Notes: generated from the sequence alone by a model not told the origin. A stretch of DNA of 64,000 bases from JAEUSG01 sp964590225 (GCA_964590225.1 CAZPWS010000010.1:1-64000); one strand, 5' to 3'; shown: positions 18,501-27,167, counted from the stretch's first letter. Numbers and translations: made by a program.

Positions 18501-19723
18501 CCGCCCTCAATACTTCCACTTATCACTTGAAGAGAAATCGAATCTCCATGTGTTAAAACTGAAATATAAGGACGGCGTAGAGAAATGCCACGAACTTGCT
18601 GTACTGAAGCAGAATGGGCATTTCCATAAATCTCAATTTCGTCAATATCGCCTTTAATAGAAAGAGAGGCACCAAGATCGTCTATTTTAACACCTTTTAC
18701 ACTATGCTCGCGTGATTCTAAATCAACCATTAATGCAACCATTGGATTAAAAAGATTCGAGACTGTGCCCGTAATAGAGGCGCTTATACCTGCCAGCTCA
18801 CATTTAAGTGATTTTATAAAAACGGTATTGTCGGCGATAGAAATAACTGCCTCTGCATTGCCAAGTTCTATACCATTATTTAAGGTAAAAAATCCATTAT
18901 ACAATCTAATTCCCGCCGAAAAATCAGCAAACTGCAATGACATACCCGTATGTTTAGTAAGGTGAAAATCTGCCGCGAGCATACCTTGTTTAACGCGCAC
19001 ATTGCCAACGCTTCCCCCAGCTTCAAGAGGAAGCGAATCCACTTTCCCACGCATTTCGTAAGACGAAAAAGAAGGAGAAGCATTTCCATATATTTCTATT
19101 TTCTGTTTTGCCAAAGGGAGAGATCCATTAAGCGTAAAAGTGTAGCCAATTGAATCGACAAGTAGCAATCCTGCAATGTCAGAAACAGTGATGAGTTTTA
19201 ATTCTTTATCCGCAATAGAAAGCGCCCCATCGCGGATCGCCATCTTCCTTACAGGAAAGTTACGAAAATCGATTGCATTTTCCCGATGATGTCTCCGCGA
19301 AACTTTCTTCGCTCCTGTGGGGGCGGCCTTGTTGTAACTACCCTTTTCTTCCAGGGATATTTCAGGGTTATCAACGATTCTCAAAGCTATTGCAGGGTGT
19401 ATGATTGCGATTTCATTGACACTCTTTGTAAAATCGAACTTTGTTTTAATAAGGCGAGTCGGATTAAATGAAATTTGTAGATCACGAACATTTACTTCAT
19501 AGCTGCTATCCGGTGAAGTGACATAAAGACCCATTACATGCACAGAAAACCAGCCAAGAGAAAGACGATCGATTGATATTCGCCCATCGAGGTATGGTGC
19601 AACTTTCTTTAATACCGCCTCACGAACAGAATCATTAATTTGTACGAGACTGAATCCATGATAAATCAACAAAAAGAAAGCTGCAACAATAACCAAACTC
19701 AATGAAAGCCTTTTATGCTTCAT
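15497..19723 (-). CDS. tamB: TamB-like translocation and assembly protein
   Basis: This is a 1408-residue AsmA/TamB-class protein. It has a single N-terminal membrane anchor ('LSLSLVIVAAFFLLIYHGF', about 6-24), a very long stretch of beta-strand repeats, and a C-terminal DUF490 (TamB) domain. The domain is marked by 'FGRERLNPIFGANVTPDVF', 'GKTEFITGKYFFDGSLFLNYSS' and 'GFELTPWRYLHFNMDYDIGG'. TamB bridges inner and outer membranes and is implicated in barrel-protein assembly and phospholipid transport. The location immediately upstream of bamA matches the role. It lies about 39 bases downstream of clpC. Confidence 0.9.
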   Translation of the reverse strand: MKHKRLSLSLVIVAAFFLLIYHGFSLVQINDSVREAVLKKVAPYLDGRISIDRLSLGWFSVHVMGLYVTSPDSSYEVNVRDLQISFNPTRLIKTKFDFTKSVNEIAIIHPAIALRIVDNPEISLEEKGSYNKAAPTGAKKVSRRHHRENAIDFRNFPVRKMAIRDGALSIADKELKLITVSDIAGLLLVDSIGYTFTLNGSLPLAKQKIEIYGNASPSFSSYEMRGKVDSLPLEAGGSVGNVRVKQGMLAADFHLTKHTGMSLQFADFSAGIRLYNGFFTLNNGIELGNAEAVISIADNTVFIKSLKCELAGISASITGTVSNLFNPMVALMVDLESREHSVKGVKIDDLGASLSIKGDIDEIEIYGNAHSASVQQVRGISLRRPYISVLTHGDSISLQVISGSIEGGKLSGHIALPTRNPHKWKFDDISYDLRLRGSKLNVSDEIGVVNLASLVVYSGKVNKQPTIKSVISFDKFRQLGSFTSTFEKGTNGWNVSLGNDSAFFAMTGRIDIKNAKPSGRLYLSLQNAPLLGFMSSLSPEIRFSGDAQLNIDKGYVKCISNQRISGKSISGPLYLTGNFDSEDKNGIFSMRIYSDSLSLFGRRGEFTAAVSGDKKGMGFKKIRFGKWLKGDVSLGFGRSYAGKIELAGFEFQQKDVIQPFVEDGDGLAVGGTINGILAFSGRPDDLNTEVNIDISDGYIGKASDISAKIKGAGTASSFLINTISLQTPKQKILWSDSLRLADGRISGKIETARLNLTNFWPDSSVNGLLSVKLDASYSGKTLIKIVAERLVVGDIKVNTFTADISEANGIGTINTLSFAMPEISGTVEGFFPLPLTSGDPTVRKDSLNIVVAARGNIMKEFAPLMPFLKKESKNSCQGAIRINFVNSAKGITVAGGYIDFSKDPTATIYPSLVFGRINNFKMVASFDNGQMLLDAEGVVKGKKIKITGNRAKDEEVPLYLDKLNLDIGVIRVETPDGPLTANAPFFMHDGEVAEFDISGRNGTQGGLVIAGPLAKPLIKGDIRIRNGRFTFPFVKKSDVSSNANFNLDLLIKPGQNLKYYYFQNAVTPWLDKVFANQSIVGVEKTLSKFFQYPLTELELDRQSYIHVYGSPRDKSMRLKGRLASYKGYVHYAGNDFKNDIEVELEFDGSFDLRPIISGSAMALIRPENKLDVPTEITIRLFVKDPNTGVDLPRGRLNEIKLVPSSTDPFVNQAATTADSYKQLIGNSSSGVQGNITRLAASEGMAMFEKVVMQRLFSNYVERAVLGFGRERLNPIFGANVTPDVFRIEIESNNLLDYSDMTLWNWQQLRRDLLGKTEFITGKYFFDGSLFLNYSSQLDLADSPDGFAVEGLRHRLGFELTPWRYLHFNMDYDIGGLSGAPLGVSDPSLVRSSIRLRLPLRKIQDVFEK

Positions 19724-19762
19724 GGTTTTTGCAACCCCTTCCGAATTTGTGCGAAAATACTA

Positions 19763-22228
19763 CTATTCTTTTTCGCTCTTCTTTTCTGTAAAGATAAGCT
19801 CATCCCCTTTTCTTGATATTTTTATAGAGGCGCCGTCGGCAAAACGCCCCTTGATAAATTCCTCCGCAAGCTTATCTTCAATCATCCGCTCAAGTGCTCT
19901 TTTAAGTGGCCTTGCACCAAGACCGGGTTCAATTCCTTTATCGACTATCAACTCTTTGGCCGTTTGAGTGATTGAAATGGAGACGCTCCTTTTTGCAAGC
20001 CTCTTTTCTACATCACGAAGCAATATGTCTATTATCTTCTCAAGGTCTGGTTTTTCTAATGTTTTGAATATGATAAGTTCATCGAGTCGGTTAATAAATT
20101 CAGGATTGAATATCTTTTTTACTTCATCCCTAACTTTCTGCTCCATAGCATCCTGAACAGACTTTGAATCTCCCGCGCCAAAACCAAAAGCAGTGTTCTT
20201 TCGTAAATCCCTTGCACCAACATTACTTGTCATTATAATGATAGTATTTTTAAAATTAACTTTACGACCATAACTATCTGTCAAGTGACCTGCATCCAAT
20301 ATCTGAAGCAGTATATTAAAGACATCAGGATGCGCTTTTTCTATTTCATCAAGAAGTATAACCGCATATGGACGCTTCCTTACTTTTTCCGTTAGCTGTC
20401 CACCCTCTTCATAGCCAATATAACCGGGAGGCGCACCTACAAGGCGGGAAACGGCGAATTTTTCCATATATTCAGACATATCAAGCCTTAAAAGTGCATC
20501 CTGCGACTGAAAAAGCTGCTCGGCAAGCACCTTTGCGAGCTCTGTTTTGCCCACTCCTGTTGGCCCAAGAAAGATAAATGAACCGAGAGGTCTATTAGCA
20601 TCTCGCATTCCTGCTCTTGAGCGCCGAATAGATCTTGCAATTGACTTTATAGCATCTTCCTGTCCTACTATTTTCTGCGCCAACGCACTCTCCATATTCA
20701 TGAGTTTTTCGGACTCGGCCTGCTCAAGGCGGGCCATCGGAATACCCGTCATTTTAGAAACAACACCTGCAATAGCATTTTCATCAACTACCAGTCGTTC
20801 GTTTGACTTCTTTTGACGCCACATATTTCTCGCGTCATTTATTTCCGCTCTAATTTTTTCCTGCTTATCTCTCAAAGAAGCAGCCTTTTCAAACTCCTGA
20901 TTTTCAACTGCCTGCTCTTTTTCTTTTACAACGGACTCAAGAGAAAGCTCCATTTCATGAAGCTCTGGTGGTACAGCAAGAGAAGATAATCTGAGTCTAG
21001 CCCCTGCTTCATCAAGTACATCAATTGCCTTGTCCGGTAAAAAACGGTCGGAAAGATACCGATCTGAAAGGTAAACAGTCGCCGCAATTGCTTCAGGTGT
21101 ATAGGAAACTTTATGATGATTTTCGTATTTCTCTTTTAGTCCATTCATGATTAAAACAGCTTCTTCCGGACTTGGTGGCTGAACAAGAATGGTCTGAAAA
21201 CGGCGTTCCAGAGCGCCGTCCTTTTCTATATGTTTACGGTATTCATCGAGAGTAGTCGCGCCGATACACTGTATTTCTCCCCTCGAAAGGGCTGGCTTGA
21301 AAATATTAGATGCGTCAAGACTTCCTTCGCTGCCTCCCGCACCAACAATTGTATGCAACTCGTCAATAAAAATAATTACGGTTCTGTCCTTATGTAATTC
21401 CTGAAGAAGTGCTTTTAATCGCTCCTCGAACTGACCACGATACTTTGTTCCAGCTACAATTGTTGCCATATCCAAAGTGACGACTCTTTTATTTTCAAGA
21501 ACCTCAGGAATCTGTTTTTTAATGATTTTTTGTGCAAGTCCTTCAACTATCGCTGTTTTACCTACACCAGGTTCACCAATTAGGACAGGGTTATTCTTTT
21601 TTCGCCTTGATAATATTTGAATAACCCGTTCAATTTCCTCTTCCCGTCCTATAACCGGATCGAGTTCTTCCTTGCGAGCAAGCGCGGTTAAATCTCTGCC
21701 AAAATGGTCGAGAAATGGTGTTTTACTCTTCGCACCGCCAGGAGCAGCCGTTCCGCCAACCGGCTCACCAGATTTTTGCAGGTCTTCCCCACCCTTTAAA
21801 ATTCTTTCAATTTCACCTTTTGCCTTTTCGTAATCGACACTCATTGCACCAAGAGCATTTGCTGACGAGGAATCTTTGTCGGACAGAAGGGCGAGAAGAA
21901 GATGTTCTGTTCCAATATACTTATGACCCATTGTTCGAGCCTCCTGCGCAGCCGTCTCAAGCACTTTTTTTGCTCTTGGGGTAAAGGGAAGCATTTGACC
22001 AAGTGTCATCATTCCACCTGATGATGAAACTGATTTTTCTACATTGCGCATCAGCTCTTGTAAATCGACTGAAAGACTCTGCAAGACGGCAACAGCAACA
22101 CCATCCCCTTCCCGAATAAGCCCAAGAAGAAGATGTTCTGTTCCAACATAATCGTTTCCAAGACGGACAGCTTCTTCACGCGCAAGCTGCATTACTTTTT
22201 TGACTCGTTCTGTAAACATCCCGTTCAT
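19763..22228 (-). CDS. clpC: ATP-dependent Clp protease ATPase subunit ClpC
   Basis: This is a ClpC-type AAA+ unfoldase (821 residues) that feeds proteins to ClpP. Features: two N-domain repeats ('DYVGTEHLLLGLIREGDGVA', 'KYIGTEHLLLALLSDKDSSS'), D1 Walker A 'GEPGVGKTAIVEGLA', a UVR-like middle segment 'FEKAASLRDKQEKIRAE', D2 Walker A 'GPTGVGKTELAKVLA' and sensor 2 'GLGARPLKRALER'. The open frame extends upstream to 22291, but the ATG at 22228 is preceded by GGAGAG at 7 bases and begins right before the conserved 'MFTERVKKVMQLA', so the shorter start is chosen. The UVR segment separates ClpC from ClpA and ClpB. Confidence 0.95.
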   Translation of the reverse strand: MNGMFTERVKKVMQLAREEAVRLGNDYVGTEHLLLGLIREGDGVAVAVLQSLSVDLQELMRNVEKSVSSSGGMMTLGQMLPFTPRAKKVLETAAQEARTMGHKYIGTEHLLLALLSDKDSSSANALGAMSVDYEKAKGEIERILKGGEDLQKSGEPVGGTAAPGGAKSKTPFLDHFGRDLTALARKEELDPVIGREEEIERVIQILSRRKKNNPVLIGEPGVGKTAIVEGLAQKIIKKQIPEVLENKRVVTLDMATIVAGTKYRGQFEERLKALLQELHKDRTVIIFIDELHTIVGAGGSEGSLDASNIFKPALSRGEIQCIGATTLDEYRKHIEKDGALERRFQTILVQPPSPEEAVLIMNGLKEKYENHHKVSYTPEAIAATVYLSDRYLSDRFLPDKAIDVLDEAGARLRLSSLAVPPELHEMELSLESVVKEKEQAVENQEFEKAASLRDKQEKIRAEINDARNMWRQKKSNERLVVDENAIAGVVSKMTGIPMARLEQAESEKLMNMESALAQKIVGQEDAIKSIARSIRRSRAGMRDANRPLGSFIFLGPTGVGKTELAKVLAEQLFQSQDALLRLDMSEYMEKFAVSRLVGAPPGYIGYEEGGQLTEKVRKRPYAVILLDEIEKAHPDVFNILLQILDAGHLTDSYGRKVNFKNTIIIMTSNVGARDLRKNTAFGFGAGDSKSVQDAMEQKVRDEVKKIFNPEFINRLDELIIFKTLEKPDLEKIIDILLRDVEKRLAKRSVSISITQTAKELIVDKGIEPGLGARPLKRALERMIEDKLAEEFIKGRFADGASIKISRKGDELIFTEKKSEKE

Positions 22229-22262
22229 GACAATATCTCTCCAAAAGTTAATTATTTTGCCA

Positions 22263-22291
22263 ATTATGACAACACCGTAACATTTTATCAA
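22263..22291 (-). promoter_or_regulatory. Promoter for clpC
   Basis: On the minus strand, TTGATA (22291-22286) and CATAAT (22268-22263) are spaced 17 bases apart, a good sigma-70-like match. A transcript would start near 22256, giving a leader of about 28 bases to the clpC ATG. It lies in the 107-base divergent gap with the YkgJ-like gene. I see no CtsR- or CIRCE-like inverted repeat. Confidence 0.45.
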
Positions 22292-22335
22292 AAAATAATT
22301 AAGTTACACCCTAACCGTAAGGTATTTTATGCTTT

Positions 22336-22734
22336 ATGAAAACAAAAAATGAAATAACATGTGTAAAATGTGACGCCGGTTGCTGCCGGACAGTAGCTGT
22401 GGAATGGGAAAAACCGACAACGAGAAAGGACTGGGAGCAAATACGCTGGCTTGTTGCCCACAAAAATATCGCTGTTTACAGGGACCACGACGACGACTGG
22501 CTTATTGAATTTAAAACAGATTGCAGATACCTCGATAAAAATAATAGATGCTCTATATATGAAAAAAGAATGCCTATTTGCAAAGACCATCCAGCCGACT
22601 CATGCGAAATGCATGGAGAACAGGAATACTATATAGAGATGTACCGAACAGCGGAAGATGTGGATAAAGTTATTGACAGTAAGTGGGGTTCAAAAAAGCC
22701 TAAGCAGAGAGCTCAAACTCACATGCGGTCTTGA
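22336..22734 (+). CDS. YkgJ-family Cys-cluster protein (small)
   Basis: This is a 132-residue protein of the YkgJ/CxxCxxxCC class. The N-terminal 'CVKCDAGCCRTVAVEW' holds the C-x2-C-x3-CC cluster, followed by 'DCRYLDKNNRCSIYEKRMPICKDHP', the standard 'C-xx-L-x(n)-C-x-I-Y-xx-RP-xx-C' second half. These cysteines are predicted to bind zinc or an iron-sulfur cluster; the function is unknown. The C-terminal 25 residues are basic and polar. The gene stands alone on the plus strand between clpC (divergent) and galE (convergent). Its last 35 bases overlap the end of galE, which is unusual for a convergent pair. Confidence 0.85.
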   Translation: MKTKNEITCVKCDAGCCRTVAVEWEKPTTRKDWEQIRWLVAHKNIAVYRDHDDDWLIEFKTDCRYLDKNNRCSIYEKRMPICKDHPADSCEMHGEQEYYIEMYRTAEDVDKVIDSKWGSKKPKQRAQTHMRS

Positions 22735-23674
22735 CAATTTTATCAAGTGAAGGATAATCAGTTTTCCATCCAAGAATTTTTTGCGCTTTGGTTGCATCTC
22801 CAATAAGCGAAGGAGCATCACCCTCCCTTCGCGGCTGATCGACACAGGGGACTTCCATATTTAGCTCTTTTGCTACTGAAGAAATCACTTCTCTCACCGT
22901 AAATCCTTCACCATTTCCAAGGTTGAACAGATTACTCTTTCCACCGTCCATTAAATACTCAAGTCCTAGAATGTGTGCTTTGCACAAATCGTTGACATGA
23001 ATATAATCACGGACAGCCGTCCCATCTTTTGTGTCGTAATCGGTGCCAAATACAGATAGTGGCGGTGTCTTTCCCAATGCAGCTCGTATAGCAAGCGGTA
23101 TCAGGTGTGATTCAGGATCGTGGCGCTCACCAAGTTCGCCATCAGGATCCGCCCCTGCGGCGTTAAAATACCTGAACACAACCGATGAAAGTTTACCTTC
23201 TGTAGTCAGTCGGCCAAGCTTCTCTTCTACCTTTCGCTTACTATCTCCATAAGGATTAATCGGTGCGCACGGGTGTTCTTCAGTAATCGGAACGAATATT
23301 GGATTTCCATATACAGCCGCTGTTGAGGAAAAAATGAAGCGGTTTACACCCGCCTTTAACATTGAGTCAAGCAATACAGCTGTTCTGGCGGTATTATTAT
23401 CGTAGTAAAGATCCGGCTTTTTTACAGACTCACCAACCTGAATCAGGGCAGCAAAATGCATCACCGCGTCAAACTCCCGCTCCGAGAACAATTCGCCTAA
23501 CATATTGCTGTCACCAATATCCCCTTCTACAAAATCGCCATACAGAAGCGCTTCCCTATGTCCACGACTAAGGTTGTCGTAAACTGTAACAGTCCAACCT
23601 GACTTAACGAGCAATTTTGCACAATGGGAGCCAATGTAGCCAGCACCACCAACTATGAGGATGTTACCTTTCAA
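22700..23674 (-). CDS. galE: UDP-glucose 4-epimerase
   Basis: GalE interconverts UDP-glucose and UDP-galactose using bound NAD. The 324-residue extended SDR shows 'GGAGYIGSHCAKLL' (Rossmann G-x2-G-x2-G), 'VMHFAALIQVGESV' (family-typical), 'SSTAAVYGNP' with catalytic Ser and Thr, 'YGDSKRKVEEKL' with the Y-x3-K pair, 'FRYFNAAGADPDGELGE' and 'GTDYDTKDGTAVRDYIHV'. It starts at TTG overlapping the TGA of the upstream UXS gene, with GAGG 6 bases before it. It is the last gene of the bioD-led operon and supplies UDP-galactose for surface glycans. Confidence 0.95.
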   Translation of the reverse strand: MKGNILIVGGAGYIGSHCAKLLVKSGWTVTVYDNLSRGHREALLYGDFVEGDIGDSNMLGELFSEREFDAVMHFAALIQVGESVKKPDLYYDNNTARTAVLLDSMLKAGVNRFIFSSTAAVYGNPIFVPITEEHPCAPINPYGDSKRKVEEKLGRLTTEGKLSSVVFRYFNAAGADPDGELGERHDPESHLIPLAIRAALGKTPPLSVFGTDYDTKDGTAVRDYIHVNDLCKAHILGLEYLMDGGKSNLFNLGNGEGFTVREVISSVAKELNMEVPCVDQPRREGDAPSLIGDATKAQKILGWKTDYPSLDKIVKTACEFELSA

Positions 23675-24597
23675 ATTACACCTCTGAAATAATCAACAGT
23701 TTTTACGAGTCCTTCATCAAGTGAAACATTGGGAGTCCATCCTAATTTCGATTTGGCAATTGAAATATCCGGCTTGCGCTGTTTTGGGTCATCGGCTGGA
23801 AGCGGTTCATAAACTAATTTAGATTTTGATTTTGTCAGTTTAATAATCTTTTCGGCAAGTTCAATCATGGTGAATTCTCCTGGATTACCAAGATTAACGG
23901 GTCCTGTAAAACCGTCCAGATTCATCATTTTAATAAAGCCATCTACAAGATCAGAAACGAAACAGAAAGAACGCGTTTGCAGACCTTTTCCATAAATGGT
24001 AATTGGGATATTTTGCAATGCCTGCACAATAAAATTTGAGACCACCCTACCATCATTTTTTAGCATATTGGGGCCGTATGTATTGAATATTCTAACAACC
24101 CTTATGTCAACATTATTCTGTCGGTGATAGTCAAAAAAGAGGGTTTCGGCGACCCTTTTACCTTCATCGTAGCAGCTTCGGATGCCAATGCAATTGACAT
24201 TACCCCAATAATCCTCCGTTTGCGGATGTACAGATGGATCGCCATATACCTCTGATGTACTCGCCTGCAGAATACGGGCTTTTACTCTCTTGGCAAGTCC
24301 AAGCATATTTATGGTACCCATCACATTTGTTTTAACAGTCTTGACGGGATTAAACTGATAATGAACTGGCGAGGCAGGACACGCAAGATTATAAATCTGA
24401 TCAACCTCAATTAAAACGGGCTCGATAATGTCGTGTCGTATAAATTCAAATGAACTATTCTGCAAAAGGTCCCGAATGTTGTCTTTGCGCCCTGTAAACA
24501 AGTTATCAAGACAAACCACTTCATTTCCTTCGGCAAGCAATCGGCGACAGAGATGCGAGCCAATAAAACCAGCACCACCAGTAACTAAAATCCGCAT
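23671..24597 (-). CDS. UDP-glucuronate decarboxylase (UDP-xylose synthase)
   Basis: This is a 308-residue extended SDR of the UXS type, which converts UDP-glucuronate to UDP-xylose with NAD. Visible: 'VTGGAGFIGSHLCRRLL', 'DNLFTGRKDNI', 'IYNLACPASPVHYQ' (highly typical of UXS), 'STSEVYGDPSVHPQTE', 'CYDEGKRVAETL' (Y-x3-K), 'RIFNTYGPNM' and 'VNLGNPGEFTMIELAE'. AGGAGAT sits right before the ATG. It overlaps galE by 4 bases. Its substrate would need a UDP-glucose dehydrogenase, possibly the one at 47877-49127, although that enzyme may instead be GDP-mannose-specific. Confidence 0.93.
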   Translation of the reverse strand: MRILVTGGAGFIGSHLCRRLLAEGNEVVCLDNLFTGRKDNIRDLLQNSSFEFIRHDIIEPVLIEVDQIYNLACPASPVHYQFNPVKTVKTNVMGTINMLGLAKRVKARILQASTSEVYGDPSVHPQTEDYWGNVNCIGIRSCYDEGKRVAETLFFDYHRQNNVDIRVVRIFNTYGPNMLKNDGRVVSNFIVQALQNIPITIYGKGLQTRSFCFVSDLVDGFIKMMNLDGFTGPVNLGNPGEFTMIELAEKIIKLTKSKSKLVYEPLPADDPKQRKPDISIAKSKLGWTPNVSLDEGLVKTVDYFRGVI

Positions 24598-24623
24598 TTT
24601 ATCTCCTGCAAAATTAGTATAAG

Positions 24624-25379
24624 TTAGAACACTACCGATAATTCAAGACCATGTCCATTACCGGTAGCAATTGGCTTCCAGAATATAGTTTGAACAGACC
24701 CTGTAACAGTATCACTATTTTTTGCAATCCAACGCGCATGTATAAAACTGCCAACTCGATTCAATACGGCAGCACCAGCGAAAGAAAGCGCCACAATTTT
24801 CGCGGTATTCCGTGTTTTCCACATATCATAATATTCCTGATGGGCTTCTTCAGAAGTCCAGCTCCAGTAAAAGTCAGGGGCAGGCATCGATTTATCTCGG
24901 GACGGCTTATATACCCGTGTTGCGTACTGCGCCGATGAATCATTGTAAAGAGGAAGCTGCAACTCCATTTCTGTAAGATTCCATGCGGTCTTATTTGCTG
25001 CATCGGACCGAATGCCATCGCAGCGGCCATAGGTAAAAAGGTAGGCACGAAGATTATCTGTAACTTTTGACCTATAGAAAAGCGAGTAGGCAAAACCGAC
25101 CCAAAGTGCCCCCTCTGCAAACATATAAACTTTTGCACTATTCTTTCTGTTGAGTTTGTGATGCGCTAAACCGGGCAATAAAAGAGAAAAATATGGGAGC
25201 GAATTTCTGTTATGCAGTTCGTCAATTTCATTGCTTGAATACACTTTCAGATTAACCGATTCGCCACTGCTTATTGAACCATCATCTTCGATTAGAACCG
25301 GTTTTTCAACTTCAATGGAATCATTTGCAAAAGATATAACAGCAAGGATAGTTAACATACTAATAATAACTATTCGCAT
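24624..25379 (-). CDS. Secreted DUF5683-like protein, paralogue of the next gene upstream
   Basis: This 251-residue protein has a signal peptide ('MRIVIISMLTILAVISFA') and then 'LPYFSLLLPGLAHHKLNRKNSAKVYMFAEGALWVGF', the 'S-x-L-L-P-G-x-G' segment plus hydrophobic helix typical of DUF5683-type proteins. A second hydrophobic stretch follows near 195-215 ('AKIVALSFAGAAVLNRVGSFIHA'), and the end is beta-rich ('HGLELSVVF'), suggesting membrane or outer-membrane association. The function is unknown. It shares layout with the gene at 25389-26489, from which it is separated by 9 bases. They are probably ancient duplicates. The family name is assigned from pattern only. Confidence 0.65.
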   Translation of the reverse strand: MRIVIISMLTILAVISFANDSIEVEKPVLIEDDGSISSGESVNLKVYSSNEIDELHNRNSLPYFSLLLPGLAHHKLNRKNSAKVYMFAEGALWVGFAYSLFYRSKVTDNLRAYLFTYGRCDGIRSDAANKTAWNLTEMELQLPLYNDSSAQYATRVYKPSRDKSMPAPDFYWSWTSEEAHQEYYDMWKTRNTAKIVALSFAGAAVLNRVGSFIHARWIAKNSDTVTGSVQTIFWKPIATGNGHGLELSVVF

Positions 25380-25388
25380 TTCATAATC

Positions 25389-26489
25389 TCAAAATGTGTA
25401 TGATGCCACAATGCCATTTGCCGGAATATCCGTTGAGCCAATTTGAATAGCATCTATTTTTATCCTGCTGCCATTGTGTGATAGTGATCCACCTGTAATA
25501 GATTTATTGTAGCTTATTGCGGCCATAGCTGCATTAACTGAAGAGGCAATCCGATTTACTATAAGAGTAAAAAGTATTTTGCGCCTCAGGTCGGCAATAG
25601 AATTAGCATCATTACGCAACTCCATATATTTCAACTGGTTAAGAGACTTGCCGAAATAAAAAGGGCGGCCATCGTCACGGTAATGCATAAAATTTGGCCC
25701 GGTTACTGCGTTAAATGCATCACGAAGATAGGGAGAAAGGGAGTCGAGGGCAAACGAATTCCAGTATAAACTATCCCTCGGAACTTGCTGATAATTAGGT
25801 AAAATAACAGTTTCGTAATAAGTTGTATCCATATTTGGGGAAACATCTTTCCAACCCTGCGCGAAAATATCGTACTTTCCAATCATTTCGTAATAGTCAC
25901 CCGTTTTTCCTGCCTGATCTTTGGAAAAATAGGCGTTATCGTGTGCTGTTGTCCTTATTCGAATCTTGTTAGAATCTGCCTCTTCTACATATCTGTACCA
26001 GTTTTCAAATTTCTTATGGCTGTAATTTTCATCGGCAAACTTTTTGTAAACAGAAATCTTTTGATTATACTTGTATGTAAACGCTATATAAAGGGAGTAT
26101 GTTGACAACTCGACGGCGGCAGGCAGTGCAATCCTGTATGTTTTTGCTTCTGCATAGAATTCACCCAAACCCGGCATTAACAGACTTAAAAAGAAGGCCT
26201 TTTTAGGCGATTTTAGTGTATTTTCGTCGCCACTGTATGTTGTAATTACCTCAGTCTGATCCTCTTTATTACCAACAAGAACTATCCCCTTTTTATCCTG
26301 TTCCGGTTTCTCAGTTTTAATACTTTCCGCATCGCTACCTGCCTTTGGAAGCTGAGGAATATTTGCCTCAACAACTGAATCTGTTTGTACCAAAGAGCTA
26401 TCAGAGAAACCTTCTTCATAAGCTTCTGGTTCTTGTGCTAACAAAATTGCCGACAATTTCAACAATAAAACAAACTTGACTACGCTCAT
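25389..26489 (-). CDS. Secreted DUF5683-like protein
   Basis: This 366-residue protein has a signal peptide (about 1-18) and then a long polar, acidic linker (about 20-95, rich in Glu, Asp and Ser). 'KKAFFLSLLMPGLGEFYAEAKTYRIALPAAVEL' is the DUF5683-like core, with a hydrophobic helix after it. A second helix region ('ILFTLIVNRIASSVNAAMAAI') lies near 310-330, and a beta-type C-terminus ends in an aromatic ('NGIVASYTF'), as in outer-membrane proteins. The ordering of elements matches the downstream paralogue. It sits 6 bases after bioD. No enzymatic motif is visible and I do not assign a function. Confidence 0.65.
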   Translation of the reverse strand: MSVVKFVLLLKLSAILLAQEPEAYEEGFSDSSLVQTDSVVEANIPQLPKAGSDAESIKTEKPEQDKKGIVLVGNKEDQTEVITTYSGDENTLKSPKKAFFLSLLMPGLGEFYAEAKTYRIALPAAVELSTYSLYIAFTYKYNQKISVYKKFADENYSHKKFENWYRYVEEADSNKIRIRTTAHDNAYFSKDQAGKTGDYYEMIGKYDIFAQGWKDVSPNMDTTYYETVILPNYQQVPRDSLYWNSFALDSLSPYLRDAFNAVTGPNFMHYRDDGRPFYFGKSLNQLKYMELRNDANSIADLRRKILFTLIVNRIASSVNAAMAAISYNKSITGGSLSHNGSRIKIDAIQIGSTDIPANGIVASYTF

Positions 26490-26495
26490 GTTTGG

Positions 26496-27167
26496 TCACT
26501 TTCGAAAAAACTTTAAAAACTTTTTTGCAACAAATTCTCCATCCGTTTTTATTTTTGCAAATTCAACCATATTTCGGATTTTAGACAGCTTTTGTATCTC
26601 ATTAAAAACAGATTCAAAATTTGTTCCGCTATTAGAAATAGCATGATTGAAAACAATTCCGGCGATTTCTAAATTCCGTTTACGCAGAGCTTCGATGGTA
26701 AGCAGAGTGTGGTTTATTGTTCCAAGTGTGGTTCGTGCCACAACAAGAACTGGATAATTAATCTTGACCATAAGATCCAACATGGTCTTACCTCGTCCAA
26801 TTGGAACCAACACCCCCCCAGCACCTTCAATGAGCAAATTTTTATGTTTACGCTTCATAATATACAAAGAACGATTTATCGCGTCAAATCTGATATGCCG
26901 ATTTTCAATTTTAGCCGCAATTGATGGGGCTTCCGGCGCATCAAATTTCTGAGGGACAACAACGCCTTCACTGTCAACAGTCATCCACTTTTTGTATTCG
27001 TGATAATCACCCTTCTCTTTCGATAGCCCCGTTTGTAAAGGCTTTAACACGCCAATATCATATCCCGCTTTTTGCAGCGCTCGCCCAAGATGACACAAAA
27101 CAGTTGTTTTACCAACTCCAGTGTCTGTAGCTGTTATGAACAGACCGTTCCTATTAGTTTCTGACAT
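26496..27167 (-). CDS. bioD: Dethiobiotin synthetase
   Basis: BioD closes the ureido ring of dethiobiotin from 7,8-diaminopelargonate, CO2 and ATP. The 223 residues have the P-loop 'TATDTGVGKTTVLCHLG', 'VLKPLQTG' (conserved K-P-x-x-T-G), 'LLIEGAGGVLVPIG' (the E-G-A-G-G block) and 'VLVVARTTLGTINHTLLTIEAL', all standard. No other biotin gene is in the window. It heads a five-gene minus-strand run with two secreted proteins, UXS and galE, so its presence there looks like operon hitch-hiking rather than pathway clustering. Its transcript probably starts from the divergent region shared with the giant gene. Confidence 0.93.
   Translation of the reverse strand: MSETNRNGLFITATDTGVGKTTVLCHLGRALQKAGYDIGVLKPLQTGLSKEKGDYHEYKKWMTVDSEGVVVPQKFDAPEAPSIAAKIENRHIRFDAINRSLYIMKRKHKNLLIEGAGGVLVPIGRGKTMLDLMVKINYPVLVVARTTLGTINHTLLTIEALRKRNLEIAGIVFNHAISNSGTNFESVFNEIQKLSKIRNMVEFAKIKTDGEFVAKKFLKFFRK

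Noticed and set aside
22229..22291. N-terminal extension of ClpC of 21 residues
   Set aside because: It lacks similarity to the conserved ClpC N-terminus, and a good Shine-Dalgarno sits before the internal ATG at 22228.
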